From: Chrysogorgia sp. JL179-B06
Lineage: Eukaryota; Cnidaria; Anthozoa; Scleralcyonacea; Chrysogorgiidae
Assembly (NCBI GenBank): GCA_035772405.1
Contig: JAYKKM010000142.1
Location: 1,888,501-1,952,500 of the forward strand
Reading direction: 5' to 3'
Length of the DNA: 64,000 bases
The position numbers and the translations under genes are program-made. The notes beneath the pieces are model-generated. The model saw nothing but the letters and a program-made list of their open reading frames with translations. It ran no database searches and was not told the origin of the DNA. This document shows, piece after piece, positions 9,109-16,930 of this stretch (the stretch's first letter is position 1; every line of letters begins with the position of its first letter).

Positions 9109-9708
9109 ATGGAGACTCCGTTTAATATGTTAATTGTTGGTATGACAGCTTGTGGTAAGACGCATTATTTGCTGGAAACATTGGAATCTGAATACTTTAG
9201 TAAATTTGACTACATTGTGTTGATTTGTCCTACTTTCGAGTGGAACAAAGCGTATCAAGATTGGAAATATGTGCGCGACCCCGACGTGTTAGCGATAGAC
9301 TGCGCGCAAGACAGTGTCGACGCTGTTCTCAAGTGTGTAACAAATGTTTTTAAAGGCACTAACACTCTGATTGTATTGGACGACTGTGCAAGTGGGCAGG
9401 ACGTCAAGAATAGGACTAGTCAGTTGGTCAACTTAGCTTTTAGTGCGCGACATTTTATGCTGAGCGTTATTGTCATCACACAACAACTGACGTCGATCGC
9501 AAAACCGTACAGAGAAAATATTAGTAAGCTCGTTTGCTTCTACTGCCCGAGTAGGAGTGATATGAAGGTCGTTATCGACGATTACCTTGGAAACATTAGC
9601 AGAGAAAAATCGTCGGCGATTGTGACCACATTAAAAAATAATAAGTACGCTAGACTCGAAATCTCACTGCGCTATCCGTACAGTCACGAAGTTGTTATTC
9701 CGCAATAA
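9109..9708 (+). CDS. A32-like genome-packaging ATPase
   Basis: A 199-aa P-loop ATPase expected to drive viral DNA into the preformed capsid. The Walker A motif is GMTACGKTHY at residues about 10-19. Walker B is LIVLDDCA. A following VITQQLTS is the polar sensor segment typical of the FtsK/HerA-type A32 family of large DNA viruses, Polintons and adintoviruses. Length is normal for the family's minimal form. It begins 15 bp after the capsid remnant and is followed by the next gene after 3 bp. No counterpart is present in the array units. Confidence 0.85.
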   Translation: METPFNMLIVGMTACGKTHYLLETLESEYFSKFDYIVLICPTFEWNKAYQDWKYVRDPDVLAIDCAQDSVDAVLKCVTNVFKGTNTLIVLDDCASGQDVKNRTSQLVNLAFSARHFMLSVIVITQQLTSIAKPYRENISKLVCFYCPSRSDMKVVIDDYLGNISREKSSAIVTTLKNNKYARLEISLRYPYSHEVVIPQ

Positions 9709-9711
9709 AAT

Positions 9712-10227
9712 ATGGGTATAAGTAATAGCGTGATGGTAAAACGCAAAAGTGAGGAAAATCCTACGATTGAGGAATTAGTTGAGGAGACTGATGATACTTC
9801 GACTGTGGAAGACAACACTGACGTTAGGAGAGCTGAACTTATTAGACTGTCTGGCGATGGTGTGGTGAGTCAATCTGAAGCGTACATTAAAAAAGCGTCC
9901 GCAAAGGTTATCGATAAGATATGGCACCAATATGAGTTGAAGAGAATGGAAATTGCAAACGCTTTTCTCACTGACTTGCTAATCAGCAAATTCACTAGCT
10001 TATTAGATGGGTTGAACGCTATAGAAAACCCTGACGAACTAAATGACGAGCTGCAAAAAGACCCGTTACTAAAGAAAGACGTTGAGAGCATTGTCGCGAT
10101 TGTGACGCCGTACGTGCCTTTCTTGGGCTTGTTGTCGGGAGGAATCACAACGTCGAAATATGTGTACGATCACCACTTCAAGAAAGAAACGGTAGACGAC
10201 GCTGAAAATAGCGAGCGAGTGGACTAA
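9712..10227 (+). CDS. Protein with N-myristoylation signal and hydrophobic C-terminus (171 aa)
   Basis: It starts MGISNSVMVKRK; glycine 2 and serine 6 fit the N-myristoylation consensus. The middle is acidic and probably helical (EELVEETDDTSTVEDN), and a hydrophobic segment VAIVTPYVPFLGLLSGGI lies near residues 124-143. A lipid anchor plus one membrane segment suggests a virion or membrane protein. No family recognised. It is the last gene of the plus-strand cluster. Confidence 0.6.
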   Translation: MGISNSVMVKRKSEENPTIEELVEETDDTSTVEDNTDVRRAELIRLSGDGVVSQSEAYIKKASAKVIDKIWHQYELKRMEIANAFLTDLLISKFTSLLDGLNAIENPDELNDELQKDPLLKKDVESIVAIVTPYVPFLGLLSGGITTSKYVYDHHFKKETVDDAENSERVD

Positions 10228-10398
10228 TCTACATACTAACAGGTGGCTATTTGTGATCTCGCAAAACAAACGCTAAAAGGTAGCAAAACGGGCGACTACT
10301 TTGAGATCTGCCATTGAGGGAGAGACAATCCGGCCCCTAAGCCGTTTGTGGATTATCCCTTGCAAATCTCACTATGAGTGCCCTGCTTGAGAATCTGA

Positions 10399-10642
10399 TG
10401 TCACACCGGTCTGCTTTTTCTAGGATCGATGCAAGCTACCTTTTTGGGCACGCCCTCAAGCTTTCGCCGTATTTTATTGTACACCTTGAGGACTTACTTC
10501 TCGCCTCTATAGTTATTTTTTCTCACATCATGGATGCTTATAACCTGGTGTCATATCGGTCTGCTTTTTTCTAGGATCAATACCTTAGGTTTAATGCTAT
10601 TATGCACGTCCTCAAGCTTTCGCCGTATTTTATTATGACATC
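10399..10642 (+). repeat. Two imperfect direct repeats, about 150 bp apart
   Basis: Copies begin near 10399 and 10549. Both contain CGGTCTGCTTTTT-CTAGGATC and later CCTCAAGCTTTCGCCGTATT followed by TTATT. The segment between these blocks differs in length and sequence. Confidence 0.7.
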
Positions 10643-10659
10643 CTCAACCTCGTCAAGCT

Positions 10660-10734
10660 TGTGGGTGTGACCGGACTGGGAAGAGCGCTCTGATTGTGAG
10701 CACGAAATCTATCCCGCAGGCCGCCACACCCACA
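10660..10734. other. Perfect 10-bp stem closing a 55-nt loop
   Basis: TGTGGGTGTG (10660-10669) pairs exactly with CACACCCACA (10725-10734). The enclosed segment has GAAGAGCGCTC but lacks a recognisable T-arm, so it is not a normal tRNA. Confidence 0.5.
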
Positions 10735-10815
10735 GTCAATTCACTGTCATTTTAGAGTATTTAAGCGAATAAACATGACGGGTGACCATTTCGCTATCCA
10801 CTTGGATAAAACATC

Positions 10816-10850
10816 ACCACTAGAATCAAAATCTAGTGGTTTTTTTTTTT
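10816..10850 (+). terminator. Hairpin followed by an 11-base T-run
   Basis: ACCACTAGA (10816-10824) pairs perfectly with TCTAGTGGT (10832-10840) around a 7-base loop, and the stem runs straight into a T-run at 10840-10850. The shape matches an intrinsic or Pol III-type terminator. What is transcribed toward it is unclear; the nearest plus-strand gene ends at 10227. Confidence 0.45.
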
Positions 10851-10885
10851 CGCGCGTGAATTGAGACAACAGCAGAACGCGTCGG

Positions 10886-11041
10886 TTGAAATGACACTCT
10901 CTATTTTTTAATATGTGGGAGTGAGCTCGTACCACATTTTATTTTTTTAACACGCGAAAATGTTGAAATGACACTTTCTATTTTTTCCTAAATGTAATTT
11001 GACATAAATTTGTGAGAATTTTGAAACGACGCTCTCTATTT
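10886..11041 (+). repeat. Three copies of an AT-rich motif
   Basis: Copies start at 10886, 10963 and 11021 with the pattern TTGAAA-GAC-CT-TCTATTTTTT, followed in two of them by AATATG. Spacing is 77 and 58 bp. They could be regulatory sites or decayed repeats. Confidence 0.55.
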
Positions 11042-11187
11042 TTTTAAATATGGCTGAAATGGTGTCAAATTTAGCGAGAGTCGCTATTTAGTATAAATTT
11101 GGTATTGTTTCGCTAATCTCGCATGTGTTTGACATCAATTTAGTAGAAAACGTGTGAGGGGTGTCTAGATTGACTAACGATCGTTGT

Positions 11188-11356
11188 AGTAGTATAGCAA
11201 GTAGGGCTGCCAGCTTATTCGATGTTAATCGTAAATATAAATACCAAAACATCGCCAAATTTGTCGAGTCGCGACTTGGCAAAATTTGGTGATGTTTTGG
11301 TATTTATATTCACGGTTGAGGTCGATTGAGCTCGCAGCCCTACTTGCTATACTACT
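11188..11356. repeat. 169-bp imperfect palindrome flush with the array edge
   Basis: The arms 11188-11271 and 11273-11356 are reverse complements with a few mismatches. For example AGTAGTATAGCAAGTAGGGC pairs with the same sequence reversed at the right end, and ATACCAAAACATC pairs with GATGTTTTGGTAT. The centre contains the perfect palindrome AGTCGCGACT. The right arm ends exactly where array sequence begins (11357). It could be a fold-back element, a fused pair of terminal inverted repeats, or a trace of a hairpin end. Confidence 0.75.
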
Positions 11357-11427
11357 GAGTCGCTGTGCTCCTCTCCTCTCTGCTTCGAGTCGCTGTGCTC
11401 CTCTCCTCTCTGCTTCGAGTCGCTCAT
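11357..11427 (-). pseudogene. Truncated 10-residue-repeat gene at the array edge
   Basis: Only the start (ATG at 11427) and two [10 protein letters not shown] repeats plus a few bases remain; the rest is replaced by the palindrome. Full versions lie at the end of each unit, for example 20779-21222. Confidence 0.8.
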
Positions 11428-11439
11428 TTATTATAAAGG

Positions 11440-11835
11440 ATGACGTCAATGATGTTTGGAGGAGTCTTTAACGCGTTCGCGTTCGCGGGTGCTGGCTTCC
11501 TATTCAAGAGTATAGATAGCAATGGCTACGGCGAGGAGATGGCGAGACATAACCTTGCTGTCGAGAAACTAGCGAGAGACAGGGAGATATGGAATGAGAA
11601 TGAGATAAACCGGCGAAACAAAGTCCAAGAGCTTAGACAGGAGTTGTCAGACGCGAACAAGAGTATTAACGAGACGAACGCTGCGCTTGACAACCTGAGA
11701 CAGACGTTCAGAACTGAACCGGTGTTGCGAGACTACTACGAACCCTCGACTGAGATGCAGGACTACATGATAGCGGTGGAGGGAGTTGCGGTGGGATGGG
11801 TTGGTTATAAATTTATAAACTATTTAAAGAGATAG
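11440..11835 (+). CDS. 131-aa protein with hydrophobic ends and coiled coil (unit 1)
   Basis: Reference copy. A hydrophobic, alanine/phenylalanine-rich N-terminus ([17 protein letters not shown]) is followed by a charged heptad region (about residues 35-85, [20 protein letters not shown]) likely to form a coiled coil, then a C-terminal hydrophobic patch ([17 protein letters not shown]) ending in KR. A membrane-anchored coiled-coil protein is the simplest reading. Its start is 12 bp from the divergent start of the repeat gene, so they share one promoter region containing TTTATTATAA. No family recognised. Confidence 0.7.
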   Translation: MTSMMFGGVFNAFAFAGAGFLFKSIDSNGYGEEMARHNLAVEKLARDREIWNENEINRRNKVQELRQELSDANKSINETNAALDNLRQTFRTEPVLRDYYEPSTEMQDYMIAVEGVAVGWVGYKFINYLKR

Positions 11836-11854
11836 TATATATACTAAACCAACC

Positions 11855-12469
11855 ATGTCAGTTCAACTTACTAGTTCCGATAGCTTCAAGAGCGAGAACA
11901 TCGTCTTCTCCAAGACCGAGACCAAGAAGTTCCCAGGTGGTACTTACAAGAGGGTGAACATCGAGGTTAAGTACGAGGATGGGACCACTGGTCCTCTACT
12001 CTTAGCCACCGACAAGTGCTTCTCGACTGGTGTGTGTGTGAATAAGAAGTTTGGAAAGGTTGCACACTCCCTACCCGTAATGTTGTACTCAGATGGACCA
12101 ACAGAACAGCAGAAGAGTTTCGTTGAGACGATCAACAAGATCGTGAAGAGGTGTAACAAGCACGTTGCTGGGGAGTTGAACGAGGTCATCAGGGGAGACG
12201 AGGACAAGCCAGTGATGTTCTTAAAACTGAAGGAAGGGGAGGATACCCTCTGCAAGACGTTGGACGTAATGGACGAGGAGGATGAAGGAGAAGAGGTTAA
12301 GGTGAGTGAGTTCGTCAAGACACCATGTGATGTCAGGGTGGTTATCGCGATCGATAACATCTACATCGGGGATAACTGTACGTCACTCCAGATCAAACCA
12401 TATGAGGTGAAAGTGTGTGAGACGAAGGTCAAGAAGGTGGTTAAGAAGAAGAAAGTTAAGTTGATATAA
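11855..12469 (+). CDS. Viral ssDNA-binding-like protein (unit 1)
   Basis: Reference copy, 204 aa. The pattern GGTYKRVNIEVKYEDGTTGPLLLAT, CFSTGVCV, SLPVMLYSDGPTEQQKSF resembles the OB-fold-type single-stranded-DNA-binding proteins of large DNA viruses and Polinton-like viruses. An acidic stretch (DEEDEGEE, about 143-150) comes next, then a very basic tail (KVKKVVKKKKVKLI). It would coat and protect replicating DNA. Family placement is by eye and should be treated as probable. The start lacks the TAAATG context found at the capsid-type genes. It lies 19 bp after the 131-aa gene. Confidence 0.55.
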   Translation: MSVQLTSSDSFKSENIVFSKTETKKFPGGTYKRVNIEVKYEDGTTGPLLLATDKCFSTGVCVNKKFGKVAHSLPVMLYSDGPTEQQKSFVETINKIVKRCNKHVAGELNEVIRGDEDKPVMFLKLKEGEDTLCKTLDVMDEEDEGEEVKVSEFVKTPCDVRVVIAIDNIYIGDNCTSLQIKPYEVKVCETKVKKVVKKKKVKLI

Positions 12470-12500
12470 GTAGATGTAGGTCTCGGTCGAGTGGTTCATT

Positions 12501-12526
12501 ATTCTTATCTTTTCAGAGATAAGAAT
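12501..12526 (+). terminator. Perfect 10-bp hairpin between genes (unit 1)
   Basis: ATTCTTATCT and AGATAAGAAT flank a six-base loop, 32 bp after the ssDNA-binding-like gene and before the nuclease gene. Equivalent hairpins are at 22296, 32031, 41826, 51593 and 61359. It may end or process the upstream transcript. Confidence 0.4.
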
Positions 12527-12554
12527 TAGTTTAAAGGATCGGATGAGTGTATAA

Positions 12555-12908
12555 ATGATATCCAAAGGAGAAGCAACCTGTAAGAGGATCATGGAGAAGC
12601 ACTTTGGAAAACCATTCACTTCAATTAGACCAGATTGGTTAAAGAATCCTGAGACTGGGAGGAACTTAGAGATAGACGTGTATAACGCCGAGCTTAAGAT
12701 AGGAGTCGAGTTCAACGGGATACAACACTACGAGTATAACGAGAGGTTCCACAAGAACTATAGTAACTTCAAGAAGCAACTGAAGAGGGATCAGTTGAAG
12801 AAGGAACTATGTAAACAACATGGAGTCAAGCTGATCAGCGTTCCATACATCTGTGAAATACTACCGTACATCATGAGACAACTTGAGAGAGCTGAATCAA
12901 CTACATAA
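12555..12908 (+). CDS. Restriction-endonuclease-fold nuclease-like protein (unit 1)
   Basis: Reference copy, 117 aa. The central block LEIDVYNAELKIGVEFNGIQHY contains the D...E-x-N-G-x-Q-H signature of a PD-(D/E)xK-type nuclease related to very-short-patch-repair-like and DUF559-like enzymes of bacteria and large DNA viruses. It is preceded by RPDWLKNPETGR and followed by FKKQLKRDQLKKELCKQHGV and VPY. Candidate catalytic residues are D in EID, E in VEF and Q/H in IQHY. It could process replication or recombination intermediates. The start context is TATAAATG. Confidence 0.65.
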   Translation: MISKGEATCKRIMEKHFGKPFTSIRPDWLKNPETGRNLEIDVYNAELKIGVEFNGIQHYEYNERFHKNYSNFKKQLKRDQLKKELCKQHGVKLISVPYICEILPYIMRQLERAESTT

Positions 12909-12935
12909 AGAGATGTCTCTATATATAATAAAGAT

Positions 12936-13082
12936 ATGACCTACTATACCTTAAAAGAGTTAAAGAAACTCGTCAAAGATCGTAAGATCAAGCTTAAGAC
13001 CAACGCGAACAAGAACTATATCCTCAACGTACTTCCATCCATCCATCCATTTATATATTCTTTACATGTTTCATGCATATGA
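12936..13082 (+). pseudogene. SAP-like DNA-binding gene cut by the LINE (unit 1)
   Basis: The first 31 codons (TLKELKKLVKDRKIKLKTNANKNYIL) look like the start of a SAP domain, a helix-extended-helix DNA-binding motif. The remaining 17 codons and the stop come from the 3' end of the retrotransposon. The gene has therefore lost its natural C-terminus. It follows the nuclease gene by 27 bp. Confidence 0.6.
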
Positions 13083-14029
13083 ACTGCTGGCTGTACAAAA
13101 TTTTGCAAGCCAGCCATCAAAATTATCCTTACAAAACATAATACGTCGAATCTGGGAACGGTCCATCCCAAATTCATCCTCCAATTTCTTCCATGGATAA
13201 TGCGATCCTTCCATAAAGAGAGTTTGTTTCTCAAATGTTTGGTTGTCCATTCTGATAACATGTGCAATCCATTTGAGATGTTGTATCTTGATGAAGTGTT
13301 GCAATGGGGTAGTTCCACATATTCTATGAATATCGGCGTTGCTGTACTTATAAGCGTAATCCCATTCTTTTTTTTTTTTTTTTTTTTTGTTCAATACTGA
13401 TATCTCTAGGTGGTGCATCTCGTCTTGTCATACCTCCTTTTACAATTCGCCGTAGCATTCTAGTCCATTCGACTTCGAGTTTTTGTAGCTGTGTTTCGGC
13501 ATTAAAGAGAGTTGCACAGTTATATATTAGTCTTGGCCTTATGAATACGTTGAGAAACTTCGCTCGGATCTTCACACTAATTCTATGATTCTTGAACATG
13601 TTTTTCATTTCGGCGAATTTGGCAATAGCTGTCGAGATGCGATGTTGGATCATGATATTATTATCAGCTGGTGCGATTTTTACACCAAGGTATTTGAAGC
13701 TTTTAACGTTCTTGATATTCTTGTCTTCCAGTTTAATCAGGGTCTCGCTTTCCGTGTCAGCTTGATCACCATTTATCAACATTGTTTCTGTTTTCTTTCT
13801 GGATAGTGTGAGTCCATAGCGTGAGAAGACATTTTCCACAATGATCATACCTTTTTGAAGAGCTTCTTTTGTCTTGAAGATGATAAACATATCATCTGCA
13901 TAAAGAGCACGAAATAGTTGTGATACACCGTGGGATGGATGGTTTGAGCGTTGGCTCCGTGATGTTGTCTCATTAGGGATTTGGTATTTAAATTCGATAC
14001 CATAACCGGCACTCAACATTTGTTTCAAT
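13032..14029 (-). mobile_element. 5'-truncated LINE retrotransposon (unit 1)
   Basis: The minus strand encodes the C-terminal half of a non-LTR reverse transcriptase beginning just before the YADD catalytic motif (LYADDMFIIF), followed by RKKTETMLIN, FKYLGVKI and the downstream IQHLKWIAHVIRMD region. The 3' end carries a TGGA tetranucleotide tail (13035-13052 on this strand), typical of several LINE clades. A 21-base T-run at 13368-13388 lies inside the reading frame and breaks it. The 5' junction at 14029/14030 is inside the capsid gene. The same insertion is in every unit, so it predates the amplification. Confidence 0.85.
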
Positions 14030-15073
14030 CCTGAGATCGATAACCAGTGCGAACTGGTCTTTATAGAAGTTGCTAAGTGTCATCTCAGATTCACTATGCA
14101 GACCAAAAATCCTTTTTGCTTCTGAGAAGAACCTTGACTTTGGAATTCCCTGACTGAACACTGAGTTGGGGACACCTTCCACTGTGACTTTCACACTATC
14201 AATATTTGGGTAAAGATACTCTTCCGAGTCAGTCCTTACTTTGTTGGTGAACAGTAGCACAACACCTTTCATGCTTTTCCTTGGGAGGTTTATATTCTCA
14301 TTCATAATAGTCTCATCTTTTCCCCACACTTTGGTGCTCATCAAAGTTACGTGTTCGTATGGTAGTGCCTTCCCATCTATATAGAGAGAAGTGATCTCAC
14401 TTGCCAGATCAGCGTTCTCGATCGTCTCATACTCGAGTTCTAAGTTCTCCAGCTCGTACCCAGCGACAGCGCTCCCAGACTGTGCAACCATGATGTCACT
14501 CGCTTTCGGTAGTGTGATGGTGAATTGTAAGTTGTTGTTCATTGAGAATGGAGCGTACAACCCAGAGTCTCCTAAGATCTTATCGAGTGCGATTTTCTGC
14601 TTTGACCCATTCACACTAAAGATCAGTCCATCAGAGACTTTACTAGCGTTTCCACTAGCAGCTCCACTGTCGTCTTTTGAGATTAGCTTTCGGAGATTTT
14701 CACCTGCAACTCCGTACTCCATCATCTCCTCCCTCTCACTTGAGGATTTCCAGAGGTCTTTGTACACCTCAATCACACTCTCCCCAGTGTTGTCATAAAC
14801 CACTTCTCCTGCCATCTTGATAGTTAACCTACTTTGCAGAAGTTTAGACAAGTTGTTCAAATACCAACTCTTTACATTGGCGTTCTTAAAGTTGAACAAG
14901 AGATGCATGCTTCCTGGGACCAGACATGAGTCTGGTTTCAACTTCGGGATGTCAATATACAGACTATCGCCTGGACTAGCCTTGTTAGGATTCAAGGTTA
15001 TTACTTGCCTAGTTCTTCGACCTTTAATCGTCGACATCGTAGACTTCTTTGCGTTCGGTGATAGATCGTTCAT
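13988..15073 (-). CDS. Putative major capsid protein, C-terminus replaced by LINE sequence (unit 1)
   Basis: 361 aa, of which the last 13 and the stop come from the LINE. The remaining 348 residues are beta-rich: PGDSLYIDIPKLKPDS, LVPGSMHLLFNF, AGEVVYDN, LYAPFSMNNNLQFTITLP, LPYEHVTLMSTKVW, PRKSMKGVVLLF, YPNIDSVKVTVEG, FYKDQFALVIDLR. I read this as a double jelly-roll-type major capsid protein of the adintovirus/Polinton kind. That rests on pattern recognition, size and position beside capsid-type genes. The start overlaps the upstream gene's stop by ATGA and has the context TATAATAAATG. Unit 1 alone has Asp where others have Glu in PGDSLY (base 14966). Loss of the C-terminal strands probably prevents normal assembly. 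Confidence 0.5.
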   Translation of the reverse strand: MNDLSPNAKKSTMSTIKGRRTRQVITLNPNKASPGDSLYIDIPKLKPDSCLVPGSMHLLFNFKNANVKSWYLNNLSKLLQSRLTIKMAGEVVYDNTGESVIEVYKDLWKSSSEREEMMEYGVAGENLRKLISKDDSGAASGNASKVSDGLIFSVNGSKQKIALDKILGDSGLYAPFSMNNNLQFTITLPKASDIMVAQSGSAVAGYELENLELEYETIENADLASEITSLYIDGKALPYEHVTLMSTKVWGKDETIMNENINLPRKSMKGVVLLFTNKVRTDSEEYLYPNIDSVKVTVEGVPNSVFSQGIPKSRFFSEAKRIFGLHSESEMTLSNFYKDQFALVIDLRIETNVECRLWYRI

Positions 15074-16200
15074 TTATTATAATATGTTTTATTCCTCTCT
15101 AGGAAGAAGTACACTAACGCCATCACAACTAACCAAAGGTTTTTAGCTAGAAAACTTACCGCAGAAGCACCAGCTTTAATAATATTATAAGCGAGGTTAG
15201 CCACTCCCATCGCGAATGGTCCTAGTTTTGAGATAGCATTTTTAACTGCTCTAGCGAACGAGCCTACAGCTCTCCCTCCTTTCGCTAGCACACCTCTCAT
15301 TCCAACTATAACAGTCGTAACTAATGAAGCTATAGTAATTCCCAACGCAGAGGCTCCTAACCAGATCTCCTTGAACCACTTTTTAACTTTTTGAAGTCTA
15401 GATATGTCTTTCTCCTGTTCTATGCGAGTCTCCTCTCTAGCTCTTTGATCCTCGAGTGCGTCAGCTATCTCATCATAGTCAGCTGCCTCTTGGAAAAGTG
15501 CCTTAGCAGTATCCAAGTCACTATCTTTAATCCTCTCCCTACTAGACTCACCTCGCGCTCTGAAGTCGTCGGCTGTGATCTGGATAGCTCCCCTGTTCCC
15601 AACTCTAGACTCTGGTAAGATTGTGTCGGAAGGATTCAACACTCCATTAACTACTCTTTTATCCTGCTCATTAAGTCTCTCCACCACATCAGGTGGTAGT
15701 CTAGTTCCCCTCACATCGATCAAAGGGATCTCTTCCATGTTTGTGGATTCACTAAGAAGCTCTTCGAACTGTCTCACTGCTACCTCATTCCTTTTAGCTG
15801 TGTTCGTCTCCCAGTGGTCTACGTTCCTATTGAGTACTATGTTGTCTACTGTGGACAACTCACCATTTTTCAGTCTAACTTTGAATAAGACTTTTCCATC
15901 TCTAACGCTTGTCCTTCTCCTAAGTTCTATTGTACTCTCGGAGAAAGGGTTCAACCTATCCCTAGTCTCTCCATCGAGTCGATCCTGTACGAACTTGTCT
16001 AACTGTACCATCACGTCATTCTTAATAGGTACGTCGAGAAGGGATTGAACGTACGTAATGTTTTCGGTGACTAATGGATCAAGATCTTCTAGTAACCTCG
16101 ACCTAAGATCTTCAAGAGTCTCAATGAGATCGTCTGTATCTAAGTTGTCGTACTCTGGAAACCTATTTTCCATCTCATTCCAATCTTCAGCGTCTTCCAT
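15070..16200 (-). CDS. 376-aa membrane-associated virion-type protein (unit 1)
   Basis: Reference copy, homologous to the 474-aa protein of region A. The N-terminal part is acidic (MEDAEDWNEMENRFPEYDNL). The central block NGVLNPSDTILPESRVGNRG is shared. The last about 110 residues are hydrophobic and glycine/alanine-rich with several possible membrane segments (LGASALGITIASLVTTVIVG, LGPFAMGVANLAYNII, NLWLVVMALVYFFL). Likely a membrane or minor capsid component of the particle. It overlaps the capsid gene by 4 bp and both are probably translated from the same message. Confidence 0.65.
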   Translation of the reverse strand: MEDAEDWNEMENRFPEYDNLDTDDLIETLEDLRSRLLEDLDPLVTENITYVQSLLDVPIKNDVMVQLDKFVQDRLDGETRDRLNPFSESTIELRRRTSVRDGKVLFKVRLKNGELSTVDNIVLNRNVDHWETNTAKRNEVAVRQFEELLSESTNMEEIPLIDVRGTRLPPDVVERLNEQDKRVVNGVLNPSDTILPESRVGNRGAIQITADDFRARGESSRERIKDSDLDTAKALFQEAADYDEIADALEDQRAREETRIEQEKDISRLQKVKKWFKEIWLGASALGITIASLVTTVIVGMRGVLAKGGRAVGSFARAVKNAISKLGPFAMGVANLAYNIIKAGASAVSFLAKNLWLVVMALVYFFLERNKTYYNK

Positions 16201-16260
16201 TTTAGTCCTTGTTCAGTCACTACATCATTGACACTAGGTTCGACTTCGCTTCGCTTCATC

Positions 16261-16915
16261 TCACTCATTTATGATATAAACATCAAACAAGACAGAACCT
16301 ACATCTTTCACATAATCTATGTTTGTCTCTGTGTGAAAAGTTAGACTGTTATATATACCGCTAAAAATAGGAACCCTACTTTCAACGTCTGAGTACCTTG
16401 TCACGCTATCGTTCAACGCGGACTCTGTTGTCATAGGTAAGACAGCAACTAAAACCACTCCTTTTACCTTTCGTATTTATACTTTCGTCCACGAGGGTAT
16501 CACAATGAAGCTCTACGAATCTCAACCCTCTACAAATATTTACCTTATTCGGACTGGTCTTCGTCTTGGATATGAGAGTGTCTGGTTCAAAACCAAGTAA
16601 TTCTCCCAGTTTATACAGCTTGACAGGAGATGAGGTGGTTATTGTACACGTGGAATTGTAAGAGTTCCTTTTTAATAATATTCCAATTTCTGCAAATTTT
16701 TTCAAAAAATCTTTGAAATCCCAATAACCTTCTTCTAGAATGTGTTTGTTTGAACCAACGTGAACAGTGTCATTATATCCAGTGTAAACGTTCTTGTAAT
16801 TCCAGAATATAGACATGTTCTTCACGAGTAAAGTACTACCCTCTGGTATAGATATACTTTTGTCAAAAGTAATAGTATTCTCCTTACCTTCTATAAATAC
16901 AGTTAGTTTCTTCAT
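16261..16915 (-). pseudogene. 217-aa capsid-like protein, frameshifted copy (unit 1)
   Basis: One extra A in the run at 16451-16454 breaks the frame; the intact reference copy is at 26054-26707. Confidence 0.75.
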
Positions 16916-16930
16916 TTATTATAAGAATAA

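Larger units (their letters stand above)
10228..11187. other. Gene-free interval with small repeats and hairpins
   Basis: No convincing coding frame is present across nearly 1 kb. It holds a pair of imperfect direct repeats, a 10-bp perfect stem, a hairpin followed by a T-run and three copies of an AT-rich motif, each listed separately. It lies between the last gene of region A and the palindrome at the array edge, so it may be the terminal or intergenic control region of the element. Confidence 0.5.

Noticed and set aside
10374..10574. 66-aa frame in the gene-free interval
   Set aside because: It spans both direct-repeat copies, has no domain and no start context like neighbouring genes.
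10660..10734. tRNA gene
   Set aside because: The closing stem is longer than an acceptor stem and there is no T-arm GGTTC-like sequence or plausible anticodon arm.
14391..14798. 135-aa plus-strand frame antisense to the capsid gene
   Set aside because: Serine/leucine-rich composition typical of an antisense shadow; repeated identically in each unit only because the sense gene is.
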